DNA of 64,000 bases from an uncultured Candidatus Nitrosopumilus sp. (GTDB taxonomy: Archaea > Thermoproteota > Nitrososphaeria > Nitrososphaerales > Nitrosopumilaceae): contig CATOSM010000001.1 of NCBI GenBank assembly GCA_951812645.1, positions 1,777,560 through 1,841,559 on the forward strand, given 5' to 3'. The notes under the pieces were generated by a model. That model searched no databases. It was given only the letters and a program-made list of their open reading frames with translations, and had not been told where the DNA came from. Position 1 is the stretch's first letter. Each line of letters opens with the position of its first letter. The translations under genes were made by a program, and so were the position numbers. Of this stretch, positions 9,227-18,695 are shown one piece after another.

Positions 9227-9685
9227 TTATTTTATCCTTAGCGTTAGTACGCCATTCCTATATTTGAAATCAAATATCTGCATTTCATTGGCACCCTCTA
9301 TTGGAACTTCTTTTGAAAATCCCCCCGTTCCACGAATGTACAAAATGCCGTCTACCAGTCTGACCGCAATCTTATCTTCTGGACCTGGCACCTCGGCAAC
9401 AAAAACGAATTCTTGCTCCCCCTTGATCAAATCATATACCCAGTTTTTAGTTTCTTGTTCCCTTGCTTGCGTATATGCTGGCTTTTGATCCTTTGCCATT
9501 TTCTTTAAAACCTTGACCCAATAGAACATTGTAATTGCAGCTGCGCCAATTAGAATAAAACTCACAAAACCCGAATCTGCTCTTTGTGTCATTATGTAAA
9601 TTATCCCTAAAAACAAAATAACGATTATTGGAATGACAAAATTCAGTGACTGCTCATTTGAATATGCCCCTTTATAACTAGCCAA
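9227..9685 (-). CDS. Membrane-anchored HSP20/CS-like protein, start uncertain
   Basis: Two hydrophobic segments (NFVIPIIVILFLGIIYI and FVSFILIGAAAITMFYWV) are followed by a soluble domain of about 85 residues rich in beta strands (FVFVAEVPGPEDKIAVRL, YRNGVLTLRIK). Its ending resembles the alpha-crystallin/CS fold (the 'GVLTLRI' strand). A frame open back to 9802 would overlap the divergent gene, so I place the start at a TTG at 9685. CTG at 9646 or ATG at 9592 are alternatives, and a TATAAAG sequence lies at about 9672-9679. The function is unknown. Confidence 0.55.
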   Translation of the reverse strand: MASYKGAYSNEQSLNFVIPIIVILFLGIIYIMTQRADSGFVSFILIGAAAITMFYWVKVLKKMAKDQKPAYTQAREQETKNWVYDLIKGEQEFVFVAEVPGPEDKIAVRLVDGILYIRGTGGFSKEVPIEGANEMQIFDFKYRNGVLTLRIK

Positions 9686-9756
9686 ACAGTAAAAATTAAT
9701 CTCTACCAAATATAAAGTATCTTTGGTTTTTATTACCACTTTAGAAATTTTCCCTG

Positions 9757-9975
9757 TTGTCTGATGGCAAGCAATCCAAACCTTCAATTTCAGGTCTTGC
9801 ATTGCGGGGAACCATTATCGCAATCATCATTACAGTTCCTTCAATTGTATCATTTGCTGCCACTTGGAAAATCTTGGATAATCTGATCCATGCTGCTATT
9901 TTGGGCGCAGTCGTTCATTTTATTGCAATGGGTTTTTCTTTGAAAATCTCTAAAAAGATACTGGTCAAAAAATAA
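9757..9975 (+). CDS. Small two-segment membrane protein
   Basis: The protein has 72 residues with two hydrophobic helices, about residues 14-36 (LALRGTIIAIIITVPSIVSF) and 44-60, and a lysine-rich end (KISKKILVKK) that would face the cytoplasm. The start is TTG at 9757, with a possible alternative just inside. No family was recognised. It is divergent from the HSP20-like membrane gene. Confidence 0.55.
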   Translation: MSDGKQSKPSISGLALRGTIIAIIITVPSIVSFAATWKILDNLIHAAILGAVVHFIAMGFSLKISKKILVKK

Positions 9976-10020
9976 CTGTATAGATCATGTTTTATGCTAT
10001 TGTGATTTGGTTTAAAAATA

Positions 10021-10374
10021 ATGTCCTATTCAAAGATTGAGCAGGATCTAATATCCGAAATCCATTTAGATTCTATCCAAGCTAGGGTCTTTTTGTTGGT
10101 AACATGCTCTGGTAAAATGTCCCCTGACGAAATCTCCAAAAAATTACAGATACCTGTAGATGAGGCAGAAAATGCATCTAAAGATCTGATGAATCTGGGA
10201 GCCTTTATCGATATAACTCCGACTGAGTTTGAAGCAATGCATCCCAGATTTACTGCTGTTAACATGTACAGGAAGATGTGTGAGCGGGAAAATGTTGAAT
10301 TCAAACGAAACAAAGTCGTTGATAACATTGGAGTGAATCTGGAGAAACTCTATGATGATGCAAGAACTAAATAA
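10021..10374 (+). CDS. TrmB/MarR-like winged-helix regulator
   Basis: The 117-residue protein has an N-terminal segment ARVFLLVTCSGKMSPDEISKKLQIPVDEAENASKDLMNLGAF, which reads as a winged helix-turn-helix of the TrmB/MarR kind. A short helical tail follows (NKVVDNIGVNLEKLYDDA). The ATG comes directly after a TTTAAAAATA stretch, so the message is probably leaderless or nearly so. The target genes are unknown. The two genes downstream are co-oriented at 22- and 8-base distances. Confidence 0.6.
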   Translation: MSYSKIEQDLISEIHLDSIQARVFLLVTCSGKMSPDEISKKLQIPVDEAENASKDLMNLGAFIDITPTEFEAMHPRFTAVNMYRKMCERENVEFKRNKVVDNIGVNLEKLYDDARTK

Positions 10375-10396
10375 TGCTAAATCTTGGTGAACAACG

Positions 10397-10795
10397 TTGA
10401 GTATTGGCACTGAAACCTGCAAGCACCAGCCTGTCTATTTTGGTGTGATAAACATCAACATGGATGAAAGGACAATAGGTTCCGTTGATGTTTGGAGATG
10501 CGGTGTTTGCAAGAAAAAATTCTGTGAAGAAAAACAACTCGGAATTGAAGAACTTGCAGATTTGGTAGGGATGCCAAAAATTGATCCCGATGCAAAGTGG
10601 GGGGTTTCAGTATGTAAGTTGCAACAGGGGAAATACAAATGGAGACTAGTAAAATTAAAAGAAAATGGAGAGATCAAACACGAATGCGTAGATGAAAGAG
10701 TAATTCCTCTGAAGGTCAGTGATTTCAAAATTGAGGATGATCAACATTGGAGCTTTCTAGTCGATGACAATGTTAACAAGGCAGTAGAAATCTGA
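10397..10795 (+). CDS. Hypothetical protein with cysteine knuckle
   Basis: This 132-residue protein of unknown function has one CGVCKKKFC segment near residue 36. That could be a half zinc site together with C8 and H10. The rest is charged and soluble. The TTG start at 10397 follows GGTGAACAACG. It sits between the winged-helix gene and a small conserved gene in a likely three-gene unit. Confidence 0.55.
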   Translation: MSIGTETCKHQPVYFGVININMDERTIGSVDVWRCGVCKKKFCEEKQLGIEELADLVGMPKIDPDAKWGVSVCKLQQGKYKWRLVKLKENGEIKHECVDERVIPLKVSDFKIEDDQHWSFLVDDNVNKAVEI

Positions 10796-10803
10796 TCTCT
10801 GAA

Positions 10804-11088
10804 ATGGATCTTAAAGTTCACATCAATAATGTCCGTGGAAGCCAAATGGCTGCAAAAATCACTGGTAATTTTATAATCGATAGCAATGAATTCCGTTTCA
10901 CTGCTATTGCTTTTGGTAGGATAGGGGGACAAAACATCGGTGCAAGGCTTTCACAAGCTACCGAGAAAGAATTGGAAAAATTAGGCTATGACGTTGACGA
11001 GGTGATAGACTCGCTTCAAAAGAATCTGCTACAGGGTGATCTGACTCTTCCAGAAGGACTCAAAAAAGAGTCATTCGTAGATGATTAA
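10804..11088 (+). CDS. Hypothetical protein, conserved-looking, 94 residues
   Basis: No family was recognised. The protein is soluble, with alternating strands at the N terminus ([28 protein letters not shown]) and a helical C-terminal part rich in acidic residues. The ATG is eight bases after the previous stop, so it is probably translated from the same message. It converges with MTAP and overlaps it by four bases. Confidence 0.55.
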   Translation: MDLKVHINNVRGSQMAAKITGNFIIDSNEFRFTAIAFGRIGGQNIGARLSQATEKELEKLGYDVDEVIDSLQKNLLQGDLTLPEGLKKESFVDD

Positions 11089-11876
11089 AACTCTGCCTCT
11101 TCTAATGCCCTTGAACACGAGCAACTTCGTGTTTTGGGAATTTTGTCAATTAATTCTGTCAGCACTTTTTTTGTCTTTTCCACATTCTTTGATAATGTTT
11201 CAAGAACTTCTTTTGCCGTAACTGGTTTGTCTGCCCATACATCATAATCAGTTACTGTAGAAATTGACGCATAACACATCTGTGCTTCTCTGGCCAGCTG
11301 ACATTCTGGGACTAGTGTCATGCCAATAATGTCTGCACCCGTGGTTCTGTAGAATTTTGACTCTGCTTTAGTTGAAAATCGTGGACCTTCTATGCAGACG
11401 TATGTGCAATCTTTGTGGATGTTCAGGTCTTGATTATCTGTTACTTGAAGAATCGATGATTGTAATTCAGGACAAAAGGGATCAGCTACTGAGATGTGTA
11501 TGACCCTGCCCCCCTCAGAAAACGAACCGTCTCTGGATTTTGTAAAATCCATGAACTGTGTCGGTAATGCAAAATGCCCCGGAGCTAATTCTTCCTTCAA
11601 ACTTCCCACAGCTGACGGCGCTATGATTCTTGTAACTCCTAATTCTTTGAATGCCCAAATATTTGCCTTAAAATTAATTTTGTGCGGGGGTATGGTGTGT
11701 CTTTTTCCATGTCTTGGAAGAAAGGCGATTTTTCGCCCTTTGAATATTCCGACTGTCATTGTGTCTGATGGCTTTCCATACGGTGTATCAATGCCCACTT
11801 CTTGTGCATTTTCAAGCAAGCCTGAATCATAAATTCCGGTTCCACCAAAAATTCCAATTTCTACATCTTTTTCCAT
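11085..11876 (-). CDS. mtnP: S-methyl-5'-thioadenosine phosphorylase
   Basis: The enzyme splits methylthioadenosine with phosphate into adenine and methylthioribose-1-phosphate, salvaging by-products of polyamine synthesis. Family marks are [13 protein letters not shown] at the N terminus, [31 protein letters not shown] and [15 protein letters not shown], the last being the nucleoside-binding Met region. The length of 263 residues is normal. The C-terminal CSCSR pair resembles the disulfide-forming end of archaeal MTAPs. Its ATG overlaps the apt stop, and the two genes fit together because apt recycles the adenine product. Confidence 0.93.
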   Translation of the reverse strand: MEKDVEIGIFGGTGIYDSGLLENAQEVGIDTPYGKPSDTMTVGIFKGRKIAFLPRHGKRHTIPPHKINFKANIWAFKELGVTRIIAPSAVGSLKEELAPGHFALPTQFMDFTKSRDGSFSEGGRVIHISVADPFCPELQSSILQVTDNQDLNIHKDCTYVCIEGPRFSTKAESKFYRTTGADIIGMTLVPECQLAREAQMCYASISTVTDYDVWADKPVTAKEVLETLSKNVEKTKKVLTELIDKIPKTRSCSCSRALEEAEF

Positions 11877-12388
11877 TAATATTTCACCAATGATTTACAG
11901 TCGTATTTGCTTATTCCTTTGATTCCATTTAGATCCACTAATTCTATGATGAATGCGAACCCTGCTATCTTTCCACCTATTTTTTCAATTAGTTTTGCGG
12001 ATGCCTTTGCCGTTCCGCCTGTTGCAAGCAAATCGTCGCAAATGAGCACCTTTTCCCCTTCTTTGATAGCGTCTTTTTGTATTTCTATGGCGTCTTTTCC
12101 ATATTCTATGGTGTATGATAGTTTTGTAGTTTTTCCAGGTAATTTCCCAGCTTTTCTAATCATTATCATTCCCTTATTGTATCTTGAAGCCAAAATTGAC
12201 GCTATGATGAATCCCCTTGATTCTATTCCTGCAAATACATCAATGTCTTTTGGATGAAAATGTTTTGAAAATTCATCTGCAACATAATCTGATGCAGACG
12301 GATCTTTTAAAATTGGACTAAAGTCCCTAAACAAAATCCCTTTTTTAGGAAAATTTGGATAATCTGCTATCTTGTCTTTTAAATTCAT
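11876..12388 (-). CDS. apt: Adenine phosphoribosyltransferase
   Basis: This enzyme turns adenine and PRPP into AMP. The PRPP-binding motif [17 protein letters not shown] near residue 115 and the N-terminal [17 protein letters not shown] and [16 protein letters not shown] segments are typical of the type I family. At 170 residues the length is normal. It is upstream of and touching mtnP, giving a two-gene adenine-salvage operon. Confidence 0.93.
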   Translation of the reverse strand: MNLKDKIADYPNFPKKGILFRDFSPILKDPSASDYVADEFSKHFHPKDIDVFAGIESRGFIIASILASRYNKGMIMIRKAGKLPGKTTKLSYTIEYGKDAIEIQKDAIKEGEKVLICDDLLATGGTAKASAKLIEKIGGKIAGFAFIIELVDLNGIKGISKYDCKSLVKY

Positions 12389-12426
12389 AAATTAACGTAG
12401 TTTAGGTGAAATAAAATTGTTTGAAC

Positions 12427-14610
12427 TTATTGTATTTCATAAGTTGTTTCTGCTGAATCAGTTGGGTTTGTTACTTTGACTGTATATGTTCCTGGTGGTG
12501 TTTCACTTGGGATGGGCCATATTTGATCAATTATGCCATCACTTGTAATAACACCCTCAAGCATATCTATGGTCTCACCTTCTGCTGAAATAATTTCAAT
12601 TTCTACATTTTGCTGTGCCCCAAATACCTTGATTATTATTGTATCCCCCGTTCCTGGAATGTTGCCTCCGTCTATTACTGATACAACCATTCCTTCCTCT
12701 AATGACGTTACCACATCAATTTCTACTTCATCAAAGTTTGAACCGCTCTTTGCATTTATCGTCCAAACCCCAGATTTGCCGTCTGATGGAATTCTAAATG
12801 AACTCTCTGAAATCTTTTTATTTTTATCTGAAAATGTTTCTTTTGTCTTGATCACATTCCCTTCCGGATCTGTCATTGTTAATGTTATCAGAACATTACT
12901 ACTTTTAGTTTCTCCTAAAATTAATATGGAATCCCCTGAATTATATTCCACTTTTGTTGTATTGATGTCTATTTCACCCGACCCTGTCTGAAGACCTACT
13001 GTGAAAATTTCCGTACTTTGTGCACTTCCTTTACTAATAACAGCTGTATATACACCAGAACCAAATCCTTCCAAATCCACAGTATGTGTCCCCCTTCCAT
13101 CTGGCTGTAGTGTGATTGAGACTGCTTCTCCTTTTGGCTTGTCTGAAGGATCAATGATTAAGAGACTTATGATTTCTGAGGCTTTTCCTGACAATGTAAT
13201 AATTGCAGATTCACTAGCTTTGTAGTTTAGTTTATCAAATTCTAAATTAGCTGGAATTGTTGGTAATTGGCCAATGCCTGCATAGATAAATTCTGTGTCT
13301 TTTTCTTGGCTTGCAACTAGCGTGTATGTTCCTTCTGGCGTGCTTTGTTCAGTTGGATATTCAAAACTCACAAAACCTGAACTGTCCACTTGAACAATAT
13401 CTGAAGTAATTTCTTTACCTAGGGGATCTTCCAGCACTAATTCGATTGGCATGTTTGGTAAAGCAGTGCCATTAAACTTCATTATTTCTCCTGGATTGAC
13501 TTTTAAATTGGTTGGGGTGATGATGATTTTCTTATCTGATTCTATTGTCCAATCAATCACTATGTTTTCTCTTCCATCTGAAATAGTCGCACTATACTTT
13601 CCAAACGGTGCATCCAGTGCTACGCTTATTGGTTCTTCCACTTTCCAATTCCCTTGACTGTCAACTTCAGCTGTCCTTGAATTGATCACTTCTCCATTTG
13701 GAGAATTAATTTCTGCAGTTATCGCACTGTTAGGCTCTCCTGTTCCAAATGGCTCCAAAAAGTCTCCTCTGTGAATAATGTTTGGAACTCCCTTAACTGT
13801 AAGTGGAATGTTTGCATCTACCGAAATTCTAGTGTCTCCTTCTTCAATTCTAATACTTTTTTTCTTTTCATTACCTTCCGCATCTTTGACTTTGAAATCT
13901 ACTCTACTTGCATTTTGATTATCTGGAATCTTCATTGTGGTCATAAAATGACCATTTTGATCTGTTTGAAAACTACCAAGTTTTTGTGTATCTATGTAAA
14001 AATCAAATTCCTGCGATGGGCCGAATTTATCTCCTGTAACTCTAATTGTTGAACCTATCTTTGGTTCTTTTGGAACTATTCTAAATGTTGATTCTGATGA
14101 CATGCTTTCTCCCGCATTTCCCACATTGCCATTACTTTCAGCAGGATCTGGATTGTTTGACGCTGGATTATTTTCTACGGGAGGTAATTCTTCTGCAACT
14201 GATATTCCTGTATCGACTTGCGTATTTTTACCATCCAATGCTTTCCAATTGATTCCTGAATTTGGTTTATCTGTTTTAACTCCAAATTTTACTGATTCCC
14301 CTGGTTTGATCGATTCAGCAGATGTGAAAATTATAACACCCTCTGAATTCTTTTCACCCGTCCACCCCTCTTGTGTCTTAAATGATTTAAAATTAAAATC
14401 AGTTCCAAGCCATATTCTTAACGTGTTAACTTCCTCTGTTGAATCATTTGTTAATTCTAACAATGATGTTTCCTCTAATGCAATGCTGGTGACTGAAATT
14501 TCATCAGCATAAACACTTGGCGGCAACATAACTAGTGTGACTGACAATAGCATTACAATTCCAAGGAAAATTCCTCCTGCAGAGGATCTATTCATATAAT
14601 TAAATTTCAT
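12427..14610 (-). CDS. Large secreted Ig-like repeat surface protein
   Basis: The protein has about 727 residues with an N-terminal signal or anchor (GIFLGIVMLLSVTLVMLPPSVYA). It contains a series of beta-sandwich domains with recurring endings such as GTYTLVASQ, GVYTAVIS, GVWTINAKS and GTYTVKVTN. Each repeat is about 85-95 residues, and the pattern fits macroglobulin- or Big-like domains of thaumarchaeal surface proteins. I chose the ATG at 14610, which is preceded by GTGGGAGAT as ribosome site, over the GTG at 14619. A cell-surface or adhesion role is inferred, as no catalytic motif is seen. Confidence 0.8.
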   Translation of the reverse strand: MKFNYMNRSSAGGIFLGIVMLLSVTLVMLPPSVYADEISVTSIALEETSLLELTNDSTEEVNTLRIWLGTDFNFKSFKTQEGWTGEKNSEGVIIFTSAESIKPGESVKFGVKTDKPNSGINWKALDGKNTQVDTGISVAEELPPVENNPASNNPDPAESNGNVGNAGESMSSESTFRIVPKEPKIGSTIRVTGDKFGPSQEFDFYIDTQKLGSFQTDQNGHFMTTMKIPDNQNASRVDFKVKDAEGNEKKKSIRIEEGDTRISVDANIPLTVKGVPNIIHRGDFLEPFGTGEPNSAITAEINSPNGEVINSRTAEVDSQGNWKVEEPISVALDAPFGKYSATISDGRENIVIDWTIESDKKIIITPTNLKVNPGEIMKFNGTALPNMPIELVLEDPLGKEITSDIVQVDSSGFVSFEYPTEQSTPEGTYTLVASQEKDTEFIYAGIGQLPTIPANLEFDKLNYKASESAIITLSGKASEIISLLIIDPSDKPKGEAVSITLQPDGRGTHTVDLEGFGSGVYTAVISKGSAQSTEIFTVGLQTGSGEIDINTTKVEYNSGDSILILGETKSSNVLITLTMTDPEGNVIKTKETFSDKNKKISESSFRIPSDGKSGVWTINAKSGSNFDEVEIDVVTSLEEGMVVSVIDGGNIPGTGDTIIIKVFGAQQNVEIEIISAEGETIDMLEGVITSDGIIDQIWPIPSETPPGTYTVKVTNPTDSAETTYEIQ

Positions 14611-14683
14611 ATCTCCCACTTAAAGATCTTCCTTGATTTGTATTTCTTGATTTAGTGCTTTTCATGAGCAAACTTCTTTAATC

Positions 14684-16777
14684 TCAAGCCTTTTTTTTCT
14701 GAAATTTATCTAAATCTGATTTCGTGGCCGTATTTTGATATTGTCTGATTCGTTCAGCGATTAGTCTGTATAATGATCTAAATTGATCCTTAGTCTTATC
14801 TGATAGAAAATCGGCTTCCTCCAGGGTGATTTTCTCACAAATGTATCTTGTAATTTCCTCATTATCAAATTCTTCCCAATCATCATCCATGTGTTCCTGC
14901 CAGATTCTTCTTAATTTTTCCAAAGTCCCCCTTCCTTCCTTTTCAGTGACCTCTTGCGGTGTGAGATTTGAGAATCCCTCCCGTCTTAGCTTTATTTCGT
15001 ATGTCTGATTTACTGGATACAAATAATCTTCAAGTGCAATGTAATCTTCAATTGATTGTAATTTCTTTCCTTCTCTTTCAAAAAAGATGGTTTGAATTGA
15101 TGAGAATTCATTTGAGACTAATTGCGCTGAAATTTGCTTTGATTCTTCAGAGTTATCCAACAAGACAAATGTTCTATAGCCGTGATTTCTGTAAAATATC
15201 GCTAAAGGTAAAACTGAATTTTTGTTATATGCCGCAATAACGTTTAGCGGATTCATCGAGATGTTTGGATCCTGCAAGAATTTATCAAATGCATTAAGGT
15301 ACATCGAATCTGACATTGTCTCTACAATGATTATCGGTCTGGAATTTGTTCCTATTTCTCTATCTACAATAGACTCTACCTGCCCCCTGCATAACCCATA
15401 CAAAATCGGCGTTAGTGTTTTATCGTCTGCATTCCAATAATCATAAAATATTCTGCTAAGATGTTTTCTTTTATCTAATTCCACAACCAGCAAGTTACCC
15501 GGTGTATAATCAAATATCATAAATGGTGAATGCGTTGCATACAATACTTGATTTGATCCTGCTAGATTTTTCAACAAATCTGAAATTCCCATCTGTTGAG
15601 TTGGATGTAAATTTCTTGCAGGTTCATCTAAAAGTAATATTGCTTCTTTTAGTTCGGATCTTTGTGTTTCAGCTGCAAAGTTTACAATAAATGAAAACGT
15701 CCATTTGAAACCCTCAGCTCTTCTGTTTAGCAGTCCTGTGTTTGTAATGGTTCCATCTTTATGCACATCTGAAATTACCACACTCATTATGTTTCCGGGA
15801 TTGTATCTCAAATCAACATGAATAGGATCCCCCTTCCATGCTGGGTTTAATTTTTTTGTTAATCTGGTGCTTGCGGCATTGAGAAGTTTGATACACTTTG
15901 ACGGACTTTCTTTAACTTCGTCCAGTTCTTTCATGTCTAATTCCGCTAAATAGAACAGATTTCTTACTGTCTCAGCCTTGTCAAACTCTTCAACAAATTC
16001 TATCGAATCTGGCCTTTCGCCTCTTTCTTCTCTTAGATACTCGTTGAGATTTATATTGCCATAGATTTTTTTGTAATCTGAAAAATACACAAATCTGGGA
16101 TGTAACTCTGATGCAATAAAATTTTGTAATGCAGATTTTTCACTTTCGCCGCTTAGAAGATTTGAAAATTGATTTTCGGGACTTTCATAAATTTTCTCCC
16201 ATTCTTCTATTACTTTTGGTTCTTGTATTGCTATTAAATGAAATTGATTGCTAAATTCTGCCATCCCTCTGTCAAAAGTTTCTTGATTTTTGGGAACGTC
16301 TTCCTCAAAGAATTTCGTATCTATTTGTATTCTTAGATGATTTGGAATAGTGTCTAAAAATCCAAATATCTGTCTTGAAAAATTTTCCCATGAATTGAGC
16401 CCCTTACTTTCTTCTTCGCCAAGCTTTATGTCTTCAAACTCGTATTGAACATTGGGGTTTTGATTTGTTTTAAATAATTTTATTTTTTTAATTTCTGGCA
16501 GTCCTGGAAATTTTTCTTTAATTACACTAATTTCATGCTGATTTAGATCAAAAACCCCTTCTGCCAATCTAATCTCATCTTTTAGCTCTTCATTCATTTC
16601 ATCACACAGATCTAACTCTGAAACTTGTTCGTCTCTATTTAGTAATGTCAAAGCTTGAAGAATTGTAGTTTTTCCACTCTCATTTCTTCCAATAAATGCT
16701 GCTAAATCACCAACTGTTATTTCACCAGAATCATGAATGCAACGATATGCCCTTGCTCTGAATTTTCTAAGCCGCAT
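14684..16777 (-). CDS. OLD-family ATPase/nuclease (AAA ATPase with C-terminal Toprim)
   Basis: This 697-residue protein has a Walker A motif GRNESGKTT at residues 30-38. An ABC-type Walker B AILLLDEPARNLHPTQQ lies near residue 385 with a following H-loop (YATHSPFMI), giving a RecF/SMC-like ATPase head split by helical insertions. The C-terminal 200 residues (IIIVETMSDSMYL, FVLLDNSEESK) match the position and general pattern of the Toprim nuclease domain of OLD proteins, but the acidic triad is not perfectly clear. It stands alone without a GajB-like helicase neighbour, so it would be a class 1 OLD protein with a repair or defence role. Confidence 0.75.
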   Translation of the reverse strand: MRLRKFRARAYRCIHDSGEITVGDLAAFIGRNESGKTTILQALTLLNRDEQVSELDLCDEMNEELKDEIRLAEGVFDLNQHEISVIKEKFPGLPEIKKIKLFKTNQNPNVQYEFEDIKLGEEESKGLNSWENFSRQIFGFLDTIPNHLRIQIDTKFFEEDVPKNQETFDRGMAEFSNQFHLIAIQEPKVIEEWEKIYESPENQFSNLLSGESEKSALQNFIASELHPRFVYFSDYKKIYGNINLNEYLREERGERPDSIEFVEEFDKAETVRNLFYLAELDMKELDEVKESPSKCIKLLNAASTRLTKKLNPAWKGDPIHVDLRYNPGNIMSVVISDVHKDGTITNTGLLNRRAEGFKWTFSFIVNFAAETQRSELKEAILLLDEPARNLHPTQQMGISDLLKNLAGSNQVLYATHSPFMIFDYTPGNLLVVELDKRKHLSRIFYDYWNADDKTLTPILYGLCRGQVESIVDREIGTNSRPIIIVETMSDSMYLNAFDKFLQDPNISMNPLNVIAAYNKNSVLPLAIFYRNHGYRTFVLLDNSEESKQISAQLVSNEFSSIQTIFFEREGKKLQSIEDYIALEDYLYPVNQTYEIKLRREGFSNLTPQEVTEKEGRGTLEKLRRIWQEHMDDDWEEFDNEEITRYICEKITLEEADFLSDKTKDQFRSLYRLIAERIRQYQNTATKSDLDKFQKKKA

Positions 16778-16881
16778 CTAGCGATATTTAGTTGGCTACG
16801 ATTTAACTCATTCGTCAAAATGATCTTAACCTTTCCAGCTTTGCTAAATAGATATAAGGGAATTAGGGATTCTAAAACAAA

Positions 16882-17346
16882 ATGGCTACTAGGCGAGTTT
16901 TTATTGTATTTGTTTTACCTGTAATTTTCTCTATAGTTGTCGGTTCTGCCGTATTGGCTGGAATTCTTCAACAACCTGATCGAGAATTAAACATGTGGCC
17001 AATGTCTCATTCAATAGAAGTTGGTTCACATAATTCTCCAATTGAAATTATTGGATTATCTAAACAATATCTAACCACCGAACCCGTTGAAATTCAAATC
17101 CAAGTAAACGATTCATCGTTTGATTGTGGTGATCTTTATGTTACAGTTTATTTATCTGGAAGGAATACTGTAATTACACAAGGCGGATTCTTAGAACAGT
17201 GCTTTGAATCTGGCAATGCTATCATTCCTGTCGGGGGTGAATTTTCAGAGATAGTCGATACACCTGGTTCATATGATATTGAAGCTCAAATGATCTCAAA
17301 ACAGCTAAAGACTATCTCTACAAAAGGAACATTTACTGTTAAATAG
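16882..17346 (+). CDS. Secreted or membrane-anchored beta-sandwich protein
   Basis: The protein has 154 residues with an N-terminal hydrophobic segment (VFIVFVLPVIFSIVVGSAVLAGIL). The remainder is beta-rich, with two cysteines (FDCGDLYV and EQCFES) that could form a disulfide outside the cell. Endings such as GSYDIEAQMIS resemble the repeats in the 12427-14610 surface protein, so a single extracellular Ig-like domain is likely. Function is unknown. Confidence 0.6.
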   Translation: MATRRVFIVFVLPVIFSIVVGSAVLAGILQQPDRELNMWPMSHSIEVGSHNSPIEIIGLSKQYLTTEPVEIQIQVNDSSFDCGDLYVTVYLSGRNTVITQGGFLEQCFESGNAIIPVGGEFSEIVDTPGSYDIEAQMISKQLKTISTKGTFTVK

Positions 17347-17400
17347 GAATGAAATCTTGTTCATAAATAAGAAATTAAATTTAAAAAGAATGGTGATTTG

Positions 17401-18105
17401 ATGGCAAAGAAAAAAGATACCCTAATTGAAGAAGCGGAAAAAATTAAGGCTGATCTTGATAAACTAAAAAAGAAAAAGAAGGAATTAGATTCTACCAAGA
17501 AGGCAGAAGCAAAACCCGCAAAGAAAACAGCAAAGAAGGCAGAAGCAAAACCCGCAAAGAAAACAGCAAAGAAGGCAGAAGCAAAACCGGCAAAGAAAGC
17601 AGAAGCAAAGCCTCCAAAACCAAAGAAATTAACTAAAAAAGAATTGGAAGAAGCTAAAAGAATAGAAGAACTTACTCTTGAGGAAGAATTAGAAGAACAA
17701 CTTTCTGATGAAGAAATTGAAAATTTCCAAATTGAAAAAGTTGACATGGAGAGATTGACAAACAAAGTCTGTGATATTTTATCTGAAAAAGAATCTGCTG
17801 GAATGTTTCAAGGAGAATTATGGAAAAAACTCAAACTCACAAATCAAATTGGCTCTCGTTTAGCATTAAAGCTTGAAAGAATGGGTACTATTACAAGAGA
17901 AAAGCTTCTTGAAAATAATCGTTGGACATACAAATTGATTTTAAAGAAAACACCAATCAGTACACAATCAATTGAAAATGCCCCATGTTTAGTTTGTCCT
18001 GTAGAGCAGAAATGTTCTCTTGAAGGGGAGATTAGTCCTACAAACTGTCAATTCATTGAAGATTGGGTAATTGCTGAATTGAAAAAACCTGTGAAGGCCA
18101 AATGA
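17401..18105 (+). CDS. Transcription factor E beta subunit (TFE-beta, RPC39-like)
   Basis: Archaeal TFE-beta pairs with TFE-alpha to stabilise the open promoter complex of RNA polymerase. The C-terminal half has a winged helix (MFQGELWKKLKLTNQIGSRLALKLERMGTI in outline). It ends in a four-cysteine site C-x2-C-x5-C-x10-C (CLVCPVEQKC followed by ISPTNC), as in the Fe-S cluster end of RPC39/TFE-beta. The first 80 residues are a very basic low-complexity linker with a 12-residue repeat, unlike compact homologues. The ATG at 17401 is preferred to TTG at 17398. The stop overlaps the RlmE gene by four bases. Confidence 0.8.
   Translation: MAKKKDTLIEEAEKIKADLDKLKKKKKELDSTKKAEAKPAKKTAKKAEAKPAKKTAKKAEAKPAKKAEAKPPKPKKLTKKELEEAKRIEELTLEEELEEQLSDEEIENFQIEKVDMERLTNKVCDILSEKESAGMFQGELWKKLKLTNQIGSRLALKLERMGTITREKLLENNRWTYKLILKKTPISTQSIENAPCLVCPVEQKCSLEGEISPTNCQFIEDWVIAELKKPVKAK
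17497..17613 (+). repeat. In-frame 36-bp tandem repeat in TFE-beta
   Basis: The unit encodes KKAEAKPAKKTA. It occurs twice in full (17497-17532, 17533-17568), then as a shortened KKAEAKPA and a variant KKAEAKPP. The copies are almost identical in DNA, which points to recent expansion. The coded sequence resembles lysine/alanine/proline tails of DNA-binding proteins. Confidence 0.85.
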
Positions 18106-18695
18106 AATTAGCTGATGCACGTAAAGACCATTATCGCAGATTGGCACACGAACAAGGGTTTCGTAGCAGAGCTGCATTCAAACTACAAGAATTGAATAAA
18201 TCATACCGTCTAATTGGACCTGGTTTTAATGTATTGGATCTTGGATGTGCACCTGGTGGCTGGTCTCAGATGGCTCTAAAATTAGTCGGAAATCAAGGCA
18301 AAGTCATGGGAATTGATTTATCTTATGTCGAAGAAATTCCCGGCGTACATATCATTCGAGAAAATATTGAAGATGAGCACATAGTTGATGAAGTACTATC
18401 TCATTTCGGGCGTAAAGTCAATGCTGTAATTTGTGATCTTTCTCCTCAAGTAAGTGGAAATTGGTCTATTGATCATGCCAAGCAGATTTCGTTAAACTAT
18501 GATTGCAGTAAAATCATGGATAAGGTTCTAGCACATAAAGGAAATGCTGCTTTCAAAGTATTTGACGGTGAATTTTCTATGGAGTTTAGAGATTATATCA
18601 AGAAAAAATTTGCCAGAATCAATCTCACCAAACCTGATGCCAGTAGAAAACAAAGCAGTGAACTGTATCTTGTTTGTATGGGATTCACTGGATAG
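18102..18695 (+). CDS. rlmE: 23S rRNA 2'-O-ribose methyltransferase RlmE/FtsJ
   Basis: The enzyme methylates a ribose in the A-loop of large-subunit rRNA using SAM. The SAM site VLDLGCAPGGWSQ lies near residue 45, and SRAAFKLQELN and the lysine of FKVFDG are parts of the K-D-K-E catalytic tetrad. CDLSPQVSGNWSIDH carries the catalytic Asp region. At 197 residues the length is typical. Translation is coupled to TFE-beta by an ATGA overlap, and the 3' end converges on trm1 with an 11-base overlap. Confidence 0.92.
   Translation: MKLADARKDHYRRLAHEQGFRSRAAFKLQELNKSYRLIGPGFNVLDLGCAPGGWSQMALKLVGNQGKVMGIDLSYVEEIPGVHIIRENIEDEHIVDEVLSHFGRKVNAVICDLSPQVSGNWSIDHAKQISLNYDCSKIMDKVLAHKGNAAFKVFDGEFSMEFRDYIKKKFARINLTKPDASRKQSSELYLVCMGFTG

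Noticed and set aside
12533-14512. Several plus-strand frames of 68-152 residues opposite the surface protein gene
   Set aside because: They are antisense shadows. They lack family motifs, while the minus strand has a continuous 727-codon gene with a signal peptide.
17497-17613. Regular repeats that could be taken for a CRISPR array
   Set aside because: The copies are tandem without spacers, in frame, and a multiple of three long, so they are a coding repeat.
17361-17765. A 134-residue minus-strand frame rich in Phe, Ala and Ser
   Set aside because: It is the antisense of the lysine/alanine repeat region of TFE-beta and has no other support.
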